Shown: piece by piece, positions 1-5,432 of the stretch
Layout of the letters: each line of letters opens with the position of its first letter
Numbering within the stretch: position 1 is the stretch's first letter
Source of the DNA: Lachnospiraceae bacterium
GTDB taxonomy: Bacteria; Bacillota; Clostridia; Lachnospirales; Lachnospiraceae
Length of the DNA stretch: 5,446 bases
Direction of reading: 5' to 3'
NCBI GenBank assembly: GCA_031285465.1
Contig: JAITWD010000186.1
Coordinates: forward strand, 1 to 5,446
Program-made: the position numbers and the translations under genes
Notes under the pieces: model-generated
What the model saw: the letters and a program-made list of their open reading frames with translations, nothing else
Told to the model about the DNA's origin: nothing
The model's database searches: none

Positions 1-697
1 CCCGCAGGGTTGCTGCCGAAGGTGACGGTAACTTGCCACCAAACAGTGTGTCATGACGGTCATTAATGGTTACCACTTCACAACGGGCCGTATGCAGGAT
101 CGTGGTCAATGAGGTTTCACTAACTCCGTACATCGGATCCAGTGCTACCTTTAAGCCGGCATCCCTGATCTTCGCCATATTGACCGCTGCAATAATATTA
201 TCCAGGTACTCATTAAGCGGATAGATCTCCTGAATCAGACCGCGCTCGATACCTTTTTCATATTCCAGCTCCAAAACATCCTGGGGATTGATCGCATCAA
301 TATATTTCTCAATATCAGCGGTGTATTCTTCGTCTGCATCACGACCACCCGCGGTAAACACCTTAATACCATTATAAATCGCCGGATTATGGCTGGCAGT
401 GATCATCATACCGTAAGGAAGCTCATGGCGCATCACATAAAACATGATCAGAGGGGTCGGTGATGATTTGTTGACCAGTTTGGTCACAATGCCTTCAGCG
501 GCAAAAACCATCGCCGCCCACTGCATTGCCTCTTTTGCCAGAAAGCGACGGTCATATCCGATTACCATCCCCTGACCGGCTACACCTTCATCGTGCATTT
601 TATTACTGACTGCTTTGGCAAGCAGCTGGATATTGGCTTTGGTAAATTCATCGCCGATAATCGCACGCCAACCGCCGGTTCCAAATTTTATTGACAT
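1..697 (-). CDS. phosphoglucomutase/phosphomannomutase-family protein, N-terminal part (3' end outside window)
   Basis: Not a closed ORF here: 232 codons are open from the ATG at 697-695 to the left edge, so the C-terminal half is missing. A strong SD (GGAGGTAAC, 709-701) sits 7 nt before the ATG and fixes the start. Alpha-D-phosphohexomutase hallmarks are visible: FGTGGWR at residues 5-11, GYDRR at 47-51, SSPTP at 78-82, and the active-site loop TASHNP at 100-105, with Ser102 as the phosphoserine that shuttles phosphate, followed by YNGIKVF. DTLFGG near the cut end matches the start of domain 2. The metal-binding DGDxDR loop and the substrate-specificity loop would lie beyond the edge, so the substrate (glucose, mannose or N-acetylglucosamine phosphate) cannot be read. 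The enzyme is cytoplasmic, interconverting sugar 1- and 6-phosphates. It starts 33 bases after the GH94 phosphorylase gene on the same strand, which implies co-transcription and use of that enzyme's sugar 1-phosphate. Confidence 0.93.
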   Translation of the reverse strand, partial: MSIKFGTGGWRAIIGDEFTKANIQLLAKAVSNKMHDEGVAGQGMVIGYDRRFLAKEAMQWAAMVFAAEGIVTKLVNKSSPTPLIMFYVMRHELPYGMMITASHNPAIYNGIKVFTAGGRDADEEYTADIEKYIDAINPQDVLELEYEKGIERGLIQEIYPLNEYLDNIIAAVNMAKIRDAGLKVALDPMYGVSETSLTTILHTARCEVVTINDRHDTLFGGKLPSPSAATLR

Positions 698-730
698 TTT
701 GTTACCTCCGTCATTCTCATCAACAATTTT

Positions 731-3130
731 TTAAATCGCACCCATAACGATCCGGACCTGATGGGTCGATCCGCTTGCCTGTGCCGAAATCGCATCCACT
801 TTGTTACCATCCAGATAGATTTCCTTCACACCCTTCATTACGCCGTCCGGATTCTCAACGGTGATCTCATATTTAGCACCGCGCCATTCTCTGACAGCAC
901 TGAATCCTTTCCAGTCGCCAGGGATACAAGGATCGATCTCCAGGGTATCAAAGTCCGGGCGGATCCCCAACATATAACGGGTGGCACTAAAGTATGACCA
1001 GCCGCCTGATCCGGTCATAAACGGATGACGGGCACGTCCATGGGCGGTATGCTCTGTACCCATAATAAACTGACAGTAGGAATAGGGCTCTGCCTCTCTG
1101 ATCTCAATCTTATCATTCTGGAAGTAAGGACAAAGGGCATCGTAGAACTTCATCGCACGGTCGCCACGTCCCAGAATACACTCTGCTGCCCATGCCCACG
1201 GATTAGGATGTGAGAACACCGCTCCGTTTTCTTTTACACCGGGATATACGCGGGTAATAAAGCCGATATCCTCATCAGGAGTCCGATAGGATGGTGCATT
1301 TAACATGATCCCATAAGGGGTGTACAGGTATTCATCAACACTGTCCATTGCTTTAATTGCTTTATCGTAAGAAGCGGCACCGGAAAGTACTGCCCAGGTA
1401 TTGGATTCCAAATGAACCTTACCTTCTTTGTCGGCCTGAACACCGATCTTCTTACCTTTAGAGGTGATCCCGCGGATATACCACTTACCATCCCATAATT
1501 GTTCATCGCAAACTGCTTTGACCGCTTCGCCCATTGCGGTATACTTCTCCACATCGGCAGTCTTACCCAGATACTTCGCCAATTCAACGAAATGCTGGAT
1601 CGCCCAGTAATGCAGGAAAGATACCATCGCACTTTCACCGCCACCAAGGTTAAGACAGTCATTCCAGTCAGCACGCAGTCCCTTACAGATACCGGTATCG
1701 CCAACCTGTTCGGCCGAGAAATCCAAAATCCGGGTCATATGCTCATAGACACTGCCCATGCCGCCATCGGCGTAAGGGATCATCTTATCGGCAAAGCTAA
1801 AGTCACCGGTCTCACGGATAAACTCAACAATAGAGGTTACCAGCCAAAGGGCATCATCGGAGCAGGCATCTTCGATACCATGCACAAAACTATCCGATCC
1901 CATCGTCGGAATAACGGTAGGGGATTTGAACGGCTTCTTGCCATCATCCTTAGGCTCAAACCATGCCGGATCAAACAGGTGAAGACCGTAGCCCTTTGAA
2001 ACCAGACCGTTAAGCAACTGCTCAATACGTTGCTTACATTTATCCGGATTGGAATGCGGAATGGTCATCGCATCCTGTGCTGTATCACGGTAACCCAGCC
2101 CGGTTCTGCCACCCACCTCAATAAAGGAAGCAAAACGGGAGAACATAACATTGATCTCCGATTGGTAAAGGGTCCAGGTATTAATCAGGGTATTCATCCC
2201 TTCGTTAGGGGTAGAAATCTGTAATTTATCAAACTTGTTCTGCCAGAAAGCACGTAACTCTTCATATGCTGCATCCACAGCGGCCAGATCACTGTATTTA
2301 GCTTTGATCCGCTCGCCCTCTGACCGACGGCCCTCACCCAGCATAAAGATCAGGCGGGCTTCTTCACCCGGTTGTAAAACCAGGTTCTTCTGTAATGCGC
2401 CACAGTGATTATTACCCAACTCAGCCGAACCGGAGCAAGCTCCACGCTCAACCGCAACCGGATTATTCTCGGTGTGGTACAGGCCAAGGAAGGTATCACG
2501 CAGACAATCATAGCCGTCCGGCGTGAAATTAGACGCCATATATTGGAAACCGAACTCTTCATAGAAGAGATCATATTCAATGATTCCCTTATCATAATTG
2601 GAACCGGCACAATAAAGACTCATCTGGAAGTTCTGGTTATCAATCATAATGTGATGGAAGGAAAACTCACAATAGTTGAAAACACTCAGATCGCGCACCT
2701 TATCGCTATCGTTCTTAATGGTGACATCCCATAGCTCCACCGCTTCACCAAGCGGAATGGTCATCCGCTGTGCGGTCTTTAAACCGTCATATTCACATTC
2801 ATACACTGTATATGACATTCCGTGACGGCAGGTATATTTGGCCTGATCCAGCGGTTTACCAACCGGTTGCCAGGAAACACTGAAATAATCCGCCTTCTCA
2901 TTATCACGGATATACACGTAATGACCCGGCCGATCCATCGGCACGCCATTACCGCGAAAACGGGTAATCCGGTGATATTCCGGAGTCTGATGGAACATAT
3001 AACCGCCGGCCGTGTGATTAAGGACCGCACAGGTTTCCTCCACTCCCAGATAGTTTGTCCATGAACTGGGCAAATCGATCCGATCGATTACATATTCGCG
3101 CTTTTCGTTGTCAAAATGTCCATACTGCAT
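731..3130 (-). CDS. GH94 disaccharide phosphorylase, probably N,N'-diacetylchitobiose phosphorylase type
   Basis: A complete 799-aa enzyme with ATG at 3130-3128 and SD GGAGG (3144-3140) 9 nt upstream; no signal peptide, so cytoplasmic. GH94 enzymes cleave a beta-linked disaccharide with phosphate, giving a sugar 1-phosphate plus a free sugar. The usual order fits: N-terminal beta-sandwich to about residue 270, linker, (alpha/alpha)6 barrel from about 310 to 720, then a C-terminal beta domain. The catalytic motif GLRADWNDCLNLGGG gives Asp488 as general acid. Phosphate-site candidates are Arg342/Arg348 (GRTGLGYRD), His641 (FSHPNPWAW) and Thr706-Gly707 (MTGSGG). Length, the NHCG and IEYDLFYEE segments, and Val628 in TRVYPGVKENG resemble, from memory, Vibrio chitobiose phosphorylase (acid Asp492, His644, Val631) more than cellobiose phosphorylase, which has Glu near this pocket and NCFST after ADWNDCLNL. 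Family assignment is very secure and substrate only moderately so; cellobiose or cellobionic acid remain possible. A phosphohexomutase gene follows 33 bases downstream. Confidence 0.95.
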   Translation of the reverse strand: MQYGHFDNEKREYVIDRIDLPSSWTNYLGVEETCAVLNHTAGGYMFHQTPEYHRITRFRGNGVPMDRPGHYVYIRDNEKADYFSVSWQPVGKPLDQAKYTCRHGMSYTVYECEYDGLKTAQRMTIPLGEAVELWDVTIKNDSDKVRDLSVFNYCEFSFHHIMIDNQNFQMSLYCAGSNYDKGIIEYDLFYEEFGFQYMASNFTPDGYDCLRDTFLGLYHTENNPVAVERGACSGSAELGNNHCGALQKNLVLQPGEEARLIFMLGEGRRSEGERIKAKYSDLAAVDAAYEELRAFWQNKFDKLQISTPNEGMNTLINTWTLYQSEINVMFSRFASFIEVGGRTGLGYRDTAQDAMTIPHSNPDKCKQRIEQLLNGLVSKGYGLHLFDPAWFEPKDDGKKPFKSPTVIPTMGSDSFVHGIEDACSDDALWLVTSIVEFIRETGDFSFADKMIPYADGGMGSVYEHMTRILDFSAEQVGDTGICKGLRADWNDCLNLGGGESAMVSFLHYWAIQHFVELAKYLGKTADVEKYTAMGEAVKAVCDEQLWDGKWYIRGITSKGKKIGVQADKEGKVHLESNTWAVLSGAASYDKAIKAMDSVDEYLYTPYGIMLNAPSYRTPDEDIGFITRVYPGVKENGAVFSHPNPWAWAAECILGRGDRAMKFYDALCPYFQNDKIEIREAEPYSYCQFIMGTEHTAHGRARHPFMTGSGGWSYFSATRYMLGIRPDFDTLEIDPCIPGDWKGFSAVREWRGAKYEITVENPDGVMKGVKEIYLDGNKVDAISAQASGSTHQVRIVMGAI

Positions 3131-3166
3131 CTACTTTATCCTCCAAAAATGTTCACTTTAAGTCTA

Positions 3167-3196
3167 AGTATAAAACATCTCTTGTACTAAAACCAA
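3167..3196 (-). promoter_or_regulatory. candidate sigma-A promoter for the GH94-mutase operon
   Basis: Reading the minus strand, TTGGTT (3196-3191) and TATACT (3172-3167) are separated by 18 nt. The predicted transcript starts near 3160 and gives a short leader of about 30 nt before the GH94 ATG. The -10 box is good and the -35 weak, as often seen at regulated catabolic promoters. No terminator was found between the upstream SEC-C stop (3254) and this site, so read-through from that gene is also possible. No convincing catabolite-repression (cre) operator was seen. Confidence 0.45.
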
Positions 3197-3253
3197 TGAA
3201 AGTCTTGGCATTATTTGCATTTTCTTGCTTACAATCGGTGCCAATATTGTCTT

Positions 3254-3757
3254 TTATGCTTTGCCACAGCATTTTTTATATTTGCGTCCACTACCACAGG
3301 GACAAGGATCATTGGGATAGACCTTTTCTGCCTTAACCACCGTAGCTGAACTTTTCTGCTCACGGTAAAGGGCTTTTTGCTGTTCCTGATCTAAGATATC
3401 ATTCCATTCCGGCAGTTCATATAACCAATCCGCACCGGCGGCAACCATATTCTTATAGAGGGTTTCACGATCAAAATCCAGTGAAACTGCGGTATCCTCC
3501 TCCATCTCATCGATGGGGTTAGGAGTCTTTAAGCTATCATTGATCCCGTCAAGAAAACCGGTCATCGTCATTATATCCAGCCCAAATTCTTCCGCCAATT
3601 CCTTCACCGTTCCACCAAATACCCGATCGGGTTCTTTAAGCAAACGGGCGTAAACCACCTTCTCCTGTTCAAAGTAAGCCGCCCATAATCTTTGCAACGA
3701 TCCCTTATCGGTCGTTTCTGAATAGGCCATATCACGCCATTTCTTAAGTAATGCCAT
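3254..3757 (-). CDS. small SEC-C (zinc-knuckle) domain protein
   Basis: A 167-aa soluble protein. The C-terminal 20 residues are a SEC-C motif, PNDPCPCGSGRKYKKCC, with Cys152, Cys154, Cys163 and Cys164 arranged CxCx8CC. This is the zinc-binding element first known from the SecA C-terminus, where it contacts SecB and ribosomes. The remaining 145 residues are mostly helical and charged; a stretch with NMVAAGADWLYELPEWNDIL, just before the knuckle, is familiar from uncharacterised Clostridia proteins of this size. There is no SecA ATPase domain, so this is not a SecA fragment, and the function is unknown. I chose ATG at 3757-3755 because AAGGTGG lies 8 nt upstream; the longer GTG start at 3769 (four extra residues) has no SD. 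It has its own good promoter and reads towards the GH94 operon. Confidence 0.88.
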   Translation of the reverse strand: MALLKKWRDMAYSETTDKGSLQRLWAAYFEQEKVVYARLLKEPDRVFGGTVKELAEEFGLDIMTMTGFLDGINDSLKTPNPIDEMEEDTAVSLDFDRETLYKNMVAAGADWLYELPEWNDILDQEQQKALYREQKSSATVVKAEKVYPNDPCPCGSGRKYKKCCGKA

Positions 3758-3805
3758 TTTCACTACCACCTTCGCTATTTATTCCCTCTGCTGGTTCCAG
3801 GGTAT

Positions 3806-3834
3806 TTGTCTTTCCTGCCACAAGTATATATCAT
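3806..3834 (+). promoter_or_regulatory. candidate plus-strand promoter for the structured leader and small peptide gene
   Basis: TTGTCT (3806-3811) and TATCAT (3829-3834) are separated by 17 nt, matching sigma-A consensus at 4 of 6 and 5 of 6 bases. Predicted transcription start is near 3841, just ahead of the large inverted repeat, so the transcript would carry the complete structure 3861-3953, the terminator 3979-4021 and the peptide ORF. It is a fair promoter and is the best-placed plus-strand promoter I found in this gap. Confidence 0.45.
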
Positions 3835-3851
3835 TTACGGAAAAATGTAAA
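3823..3851 (-). promoter_or_regulatory. sigma-A promoter of the SEC-C gene
   Basis: On the minus strand TTTACA (3851-3846) and TATACT (3828-3823) stand exactly 17 nt apart. Each differs from consensus at one base, making this the best promoter in the window. Transcription would start near 3816, leaving a leader of about 58 nt before the ATG at 3757. It overlaps an oppositely directed candidate promoter (3806-3834), so the two units probably compete or share control. Confidence 0.7.
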
Positions 3852-3852
3852 T
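3833..3852. promoter_or_regulatory. operator-like inverted repeat over the SEC-C -35 box
   Basis: A perfect 6-bp inverted repeat, ATTTAC (3833-3838) and GTAAAT (3847-3852), has an 8-base spacer. Its right arm lies on the SEC-C -35 hexamer and its left arm on the end of the plus-strand -10 hexamer. A 20-bp dyad of this size suits a dimeric repressor that could shut off both divergent transcripts. AT-rich 6-bp arms arise by chance fairly often, so support is limited. Confidence 0.3.
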
Positions 3853-3860
3853 TTTTTTCA

Positions 3861-3953
3861 GTTGGGTGTATAAACCATCGCTCAACCGACCATACTATGA
3901 TTAATCAATGGATCCCCCTCCTTTGATTAAAGAAACAAAACTGTACACCCGAT
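3861..3953 (+). repeat. nested inverted repeats: 12-bp outer stem, 8-bp inner stem
   Basis: Outer arms GTTGGGTGTATA (3861-3872) and TGTACACCCGAT (3942-3953) pair over 12 bp on the plus strand, with nine Watson-Crick pairs and three G-U pairs. The three wobbles favour a plus-strand RNA over a DNA palindrome. Inside, TTAATCAA (3901-3908) and TTGATTAA (3923-3930) form a perfect 8-bp stem whose 14-nt loop is rich in C and contains CCTCC. Alternatively these are the short terminal repeats of a decayed 93-bp miniature element, but no flanking target duplication is visible. Confidence 0.55.
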
Positions 3954-3968
3954 AAATTGAATACTTAT

Positions 3969-4031
3969 CCTCCCCTTTAAGAGCCGGATTTCATACTCAT
4001 ATGAAATCCGGCTCTTTTTTTGTGGGGGAGG
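3969..4031 (+). promoter_or_regulatory. Shine-Dalgarno sequestering stem around a terminator
   Basis: CCTCCCC (3969-3975) is the exact reverse complement of GGGGAGG (4025-4031), the SD of the 56-aa peptide gene. The pairing lies directly outside the terminator hairpin (3979-4016), separated from it by a short T-rich internal loop, so in a read-through transcript the SD would fold back and be masked. This would repress translation on top of transcription termination. A second CCTCC (3917-3921), in the loop of the upstream 8-bp hairpin, could compete for GGAGG. Confidence 0.45.
3979..4021 (+). terminator. strong intrinsic terminator upstream of the small peptide gene
   Basis: The arms AAGAGCCGGATTTCAT (3979-3994) and ATGAAATCCGGCTCTT (4001-4016) pair perfectly over 16 bp, with a 6-nt loop and a run of seven T (4015-4021). 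The T run is on the plus-strand side; in the other direction only two T follow, so it terminates plus-strand transcription. No protein gene ends just upstream, so it must end a non-coding or leader transcript. The SD of the peptide gene begins only a few bases after the T run. Confidence 0.9.
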
Positions 4032-4040
4032 TGGGTACAT

Positions 4041-4211
4041 ATGGAAAATAAAACGAAAGGTGATTGCTTTAGTATGTTTGGGATCGTTGTCGGCATTATA
4101 GGTATTGTGGTGACGATAATTAGTATTATCGTTACCATTATCAGTATCTTACGATCGACAGCAAGTAATGAACAGCAAAAAAGCAACCGTCCTCCACACC
4201 AAGGAAATTAG
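4041..4211 (+). CDS. 56-aa single-helix membrane peptide with heptad repeats, unknown function
   Basis: ATG at 4041 has the strong SD GGAGGT (4027-4032) 8 nt upstream; the longer TTG start at 4020 lies in the terminator's T run and is rejected. The peptide has a polar head with Lys4, Lys6 and Cys9, a hydrophobic segment from about residue 12 to 37, and a polar, basic tail (Arg38, Lys47, Arg50). The helix is built of 7-residue units: IVVGIIG (15-21), IVVTIIS (22-28), IIVTIIS (29-35), then ILRSTAS (36-42). The units differ at the DNA level, suggesting selection on the protein. The layout (tiny hydrophobic peptide, masked SD, terminators on both sides) resembles type I toxin mRNAs, but I recognise no named family. 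A small membrane modulator or a chance ORF within an RNA gene are the alternatives. Confidence 0.6.
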   Translation: MENKTKGDCFSMFGIVVGIIGIVVTIISIIVTIISILRSTASNEQQKSNRPPHQGN

Positions 4212-4221
4212 GTTGCTTTTT
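4177..4221. terminator. bidirectional intrinsic terminator overlapping the small peptide gene's 3' end
   Basis: AAAAAGCAACC (4178-4188) pairs with GGTTGCTTTTT (4211-4221) across a 22-nt loop: a 6-bp GC-containing core plus five A-T pairs. Runs of T follow in both directions (4217-4221 on plus; six on minus, complement of 4177-4182). The left arm lies within the last codons of the 56-aa ORF and the right arm begins on the final G of its TAG stop. It can end both the peptide mRNA and the convergent azlCD mRNA. The loop carries CCTCC (4191-4195). Confidence 0.75.
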
Positions 4222-4233
4222 AACCAGTAAACC

Positions 4234-4261
4234 AAGGTGACCGTCTATCGGTAGCACCCTT
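4234..4261. other. hairpin in the azlD-peptide intergenic region
   Basis: GGTG-ACCG (4236-4243) pairs with CGGT (4249-4252) and CACC (4255-4258) across a 5-nt loop, with a 2-nt bulge. It lacks a T run in either direction, so it is not a classical terminator; it may protect the 3' end of the azlCD transcript. Apart from this and the terminator at 4177-4221, I see nothing identifiable in 4222-4366. Confidence 0.3.
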
Positions 4262-4366
4262 CATGTTTATATCTTACTGTGAAAGTCCAATTATGTCAAT
4301 ATAATATCGCTCAAACCATCAGTGTTGCAACGCTGTTCTACATTTTGGGGAGGCCGGTAGCTTCCC

Positions 4367-4687
4367 CTACCCTGCGAACCCCATCAACCATTCACACACA
4401 AAGACCACAATACACGCCCCTGCCGAAACCTGAAAAAGGCTGCCCCGCCGCAGGGCGATCAATACTGCCGCAATGAAGCCTGCCCCTCCCGACCACATGC
4501 TGCCGGTTGCAGTCAGGATTGCCGGAAAGGTCATGACCGCCAGCGTAACATACGGAACATAGTATAGAAAGGAACGAATGGTAACATTCTTTATTTCTTT
4601 GCGAAATAGGGTCAGGGGCAATGCACGGATCGCATAGGTTACCGCTGCCATTACTAATATGTACAAATAAATCTTTACATCGGACAT
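4367..4687 (-). CDS. azlD: AzlD-family branched-chain amino-acid transporter small subunit
   Basis: A 106-aa integral membrane protein, the usual AzlD length. Four hydrophobic segments are apparent: residues about 5-22, 42-60, 65-80 and 86-104. Family features include TYAIRALPL (17-25) and YYVPYVTLAVMTFPAIL (42-58), with the conserved proline-rich helix. AzlD pairs with AzlC to form an exporter, as BrnE does with BrnF (isoleucine, leucine, valine and methionine export in Corynebacterium); the substrate here is inferred from family. It follows azlC by 10 bases, and its SD (AAGGAG, 4699-4694) overlaps the azlC stop codon, which indicates translational coupling and roughly matched synthesis. No strong terminator follows immediately; the nearest is at 4177-4221. 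Confidence 0.92.
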   Translation of the reverse strand: MSDVKIYLYILVMAAVTYAIRALPLTLFRKEIKNVTIRSFLYYVPYVTLAVMTFPAILTATGSMWSGGAGFIAAVLIALRRGSLFQVSAGACIVVFVCEWLMGFAG

Positions 4688-4697
4688 GATAAACTCC

Positions 4698-5432
4698 TTA
4701 TCTATCGGTCGGCTCCTCCGACTCCTGTTTTGCCCCTTCTATCGGGAATAAACGCGCGGCAACTCCGGCGATCATCACAGTAAGTAGAATGGTCCGGAAA
4801 CCGGCGGAAATTTCTTTTAGTAAGGGAAGGACGGCAAACAACAGGCTCGCCACCATCGAAAGGGTGATTATCCCGGCAAAAACCTTACTCTCTTTGGCTT
4901 TAGGGATGATGATGGCGATAAACATACCATACAATGCCACACCGAAGGCACGTAGCAGTCGATCGGGCAGCGCATTGCCGGTAACGATCCCCAGCAGGGT
5001 TCCGCCCCCCCAACCCAGTGCGGCAAATGCCATCGCTCCGTAAGAATAAAAAGGGGACAGCCGCCCCTCTGCTGCCGCCGACAGACCGAAAACTTCATCG
5101 GTGATCGTACCCGCCAGAAAGAGACGATGATAAAAAGGAAGGCCCGTCGGCAGCTTTGTCGTCAGGGCACAGGACATCAAAAAATAACGGATATTGACCA
5201 CCAGCTGGGTGATCGCCAACTCCAGATAAGACCCCCCTGCCCCGATCAGTCCGATCGCGGCAAACTGTCCCGCCGATGTATAATTGGTCACCGACATAAG
5301 GGTCGCCTGAAAAGGGGTCATCCCTACCCTTTTCGCCGCAATACCCAGCGTAAAGGATACCGCCAAATACCCGAGAAATATGGGAAAACCATCCTTAAAT
5401 CCACGCTTAAACCACAATACCCTATCACTCAT
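4698..5432 (-). CDS. azlC: AzlC-family branched-chain amino-acid exporter large subunit
   Basis: A complete 244-aa polytopic membrane protein, typical AzlC/BrnF length. Family features: RGFKDGFPIFLGYLAVSFTLG near the N-terminus (residues 10-30), SAGQFAAIGLIGAG (53-66), the TQLVVNIRYFLMS helix (75-87), and TDEVFGL (111-117). Further helices lie at about 130-150, 160-178, 184-206 and 212-230, and the tail is charged and cytoplasmic-looking. With AzlD it should export branched-chain amino acids, an overflow or analogue-resistance role first seen through azaleucine resistance in Bacillus subtilis. The ATG is at 5432-5430; only 14 bases of upstream sequence remain, and GGATAA at the very edge may be the end of its SD. 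The promoter and any regulator (often Lrp/AzlB type) lie outside the window. Confidence 0.93.
   Translation of the reverse strand: MSDRVLWFKRGFKDGFPIFLGYLAVSFTLGIAAKRVGMTPFQATLMSVTNYTSAGQFAAIGLIGAGGSYLELAITQLVVNIRYFLMSCALTTKLPTGLPFYHRLFLAGTITDEVFGLSAAAEGRLSPFYSYGAMAFAALGWGGGTLLGIVTGNALPDRLLRAFGVALYGMFIAIIIPKAKESKVFAGIITLSMVASLLFAVLPLLKEISAGFRTILLTVMIAGVAARLFPIEGAKQESEEPTDR

Larger units (their letters stand above)
3841..4040 (+). ncRNA. candidate structured 5' leader RNA / regulatory RNA
   Basis: This is the predicted transcript from the 3806-3834 promoter up to the peptide ATG. In order it contains a 12-bp closing stem with an inner 8-bp hairpin (3861-3953), an anti-SD (3969-3975), a 16-bp intrinsic terminator (3979-4021), the SD (4027-4032) and the start codon. 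An aptamer-like domain followed by a terminator and then an SD-ORF is the layout of attenuated leaders. If termination is usually complete, the product is a free RNA of about 180 nt. I matched it to no known riboswitch class, and no alternative antiterminator pairing with the terminator arm was found by eye. Confidence 0.35.

Noticed and set aside
1499..1999. 166-codon plus-strand open frame opposite the GH94 gene
   Set aside because: Antisense shadow of a well-supported coding region; the translation has no recognisable domain and no SD stands out.
3217..3234. Possible catabolite-repression (cre) site upstream of the GH94 gene (minus strand TGTAAGC followed by an A-rich half)
   Set aside because: Only one half-site resembles the consensus and the central CG is missing.
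3205..3244. Inverted repeat TTGGCA (3205-3210) / TGCCAA (3239-3244) after the SEC-C gene, considered as its terminator
   Set aside because: Only 6 bp with a 28-nt loop and no T run on either side; likely chance.
3055..3336. 93-codon plus-strand open frame spanning the GH94 start and the SEC-C end
   Set aside because: Overlaps two strongly supported minus-strand genes, with no SD or family resemblance.
3977..4186. 69-codon minus-strand frame opposite the small peptide gene
   Set aside because: It is the complement of the repeated hydrophobic segment and runs through the terminator hairpin; the plus-strand frame has the SD.
3878..4314. Octamer TCGCTCAA repeated at 3878-3885 and 4307-4314, considered as direct repeats bounding the small-peptide unit
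   Set aside because: Similarity does not extend meaningfully beyond the octamer and neither copy sits at a clean boundary.
4347..4371. GC-rich hairpin at the azlD stop (GGGGAGGC / GCTTCCCC), considered as the azlCD terminator
   Set aside because: On the azlD transcript strand the stem has a mismatch and is not followed by T residues; the bidirectional terminator at 4177-4221 is a better candidate.
4279..4476. 65-codon plus-strand frame into the azlD 3' region
   Set aside because: Mostly antisense to azlD, low-complexity Pro/Thr translation and no SD.
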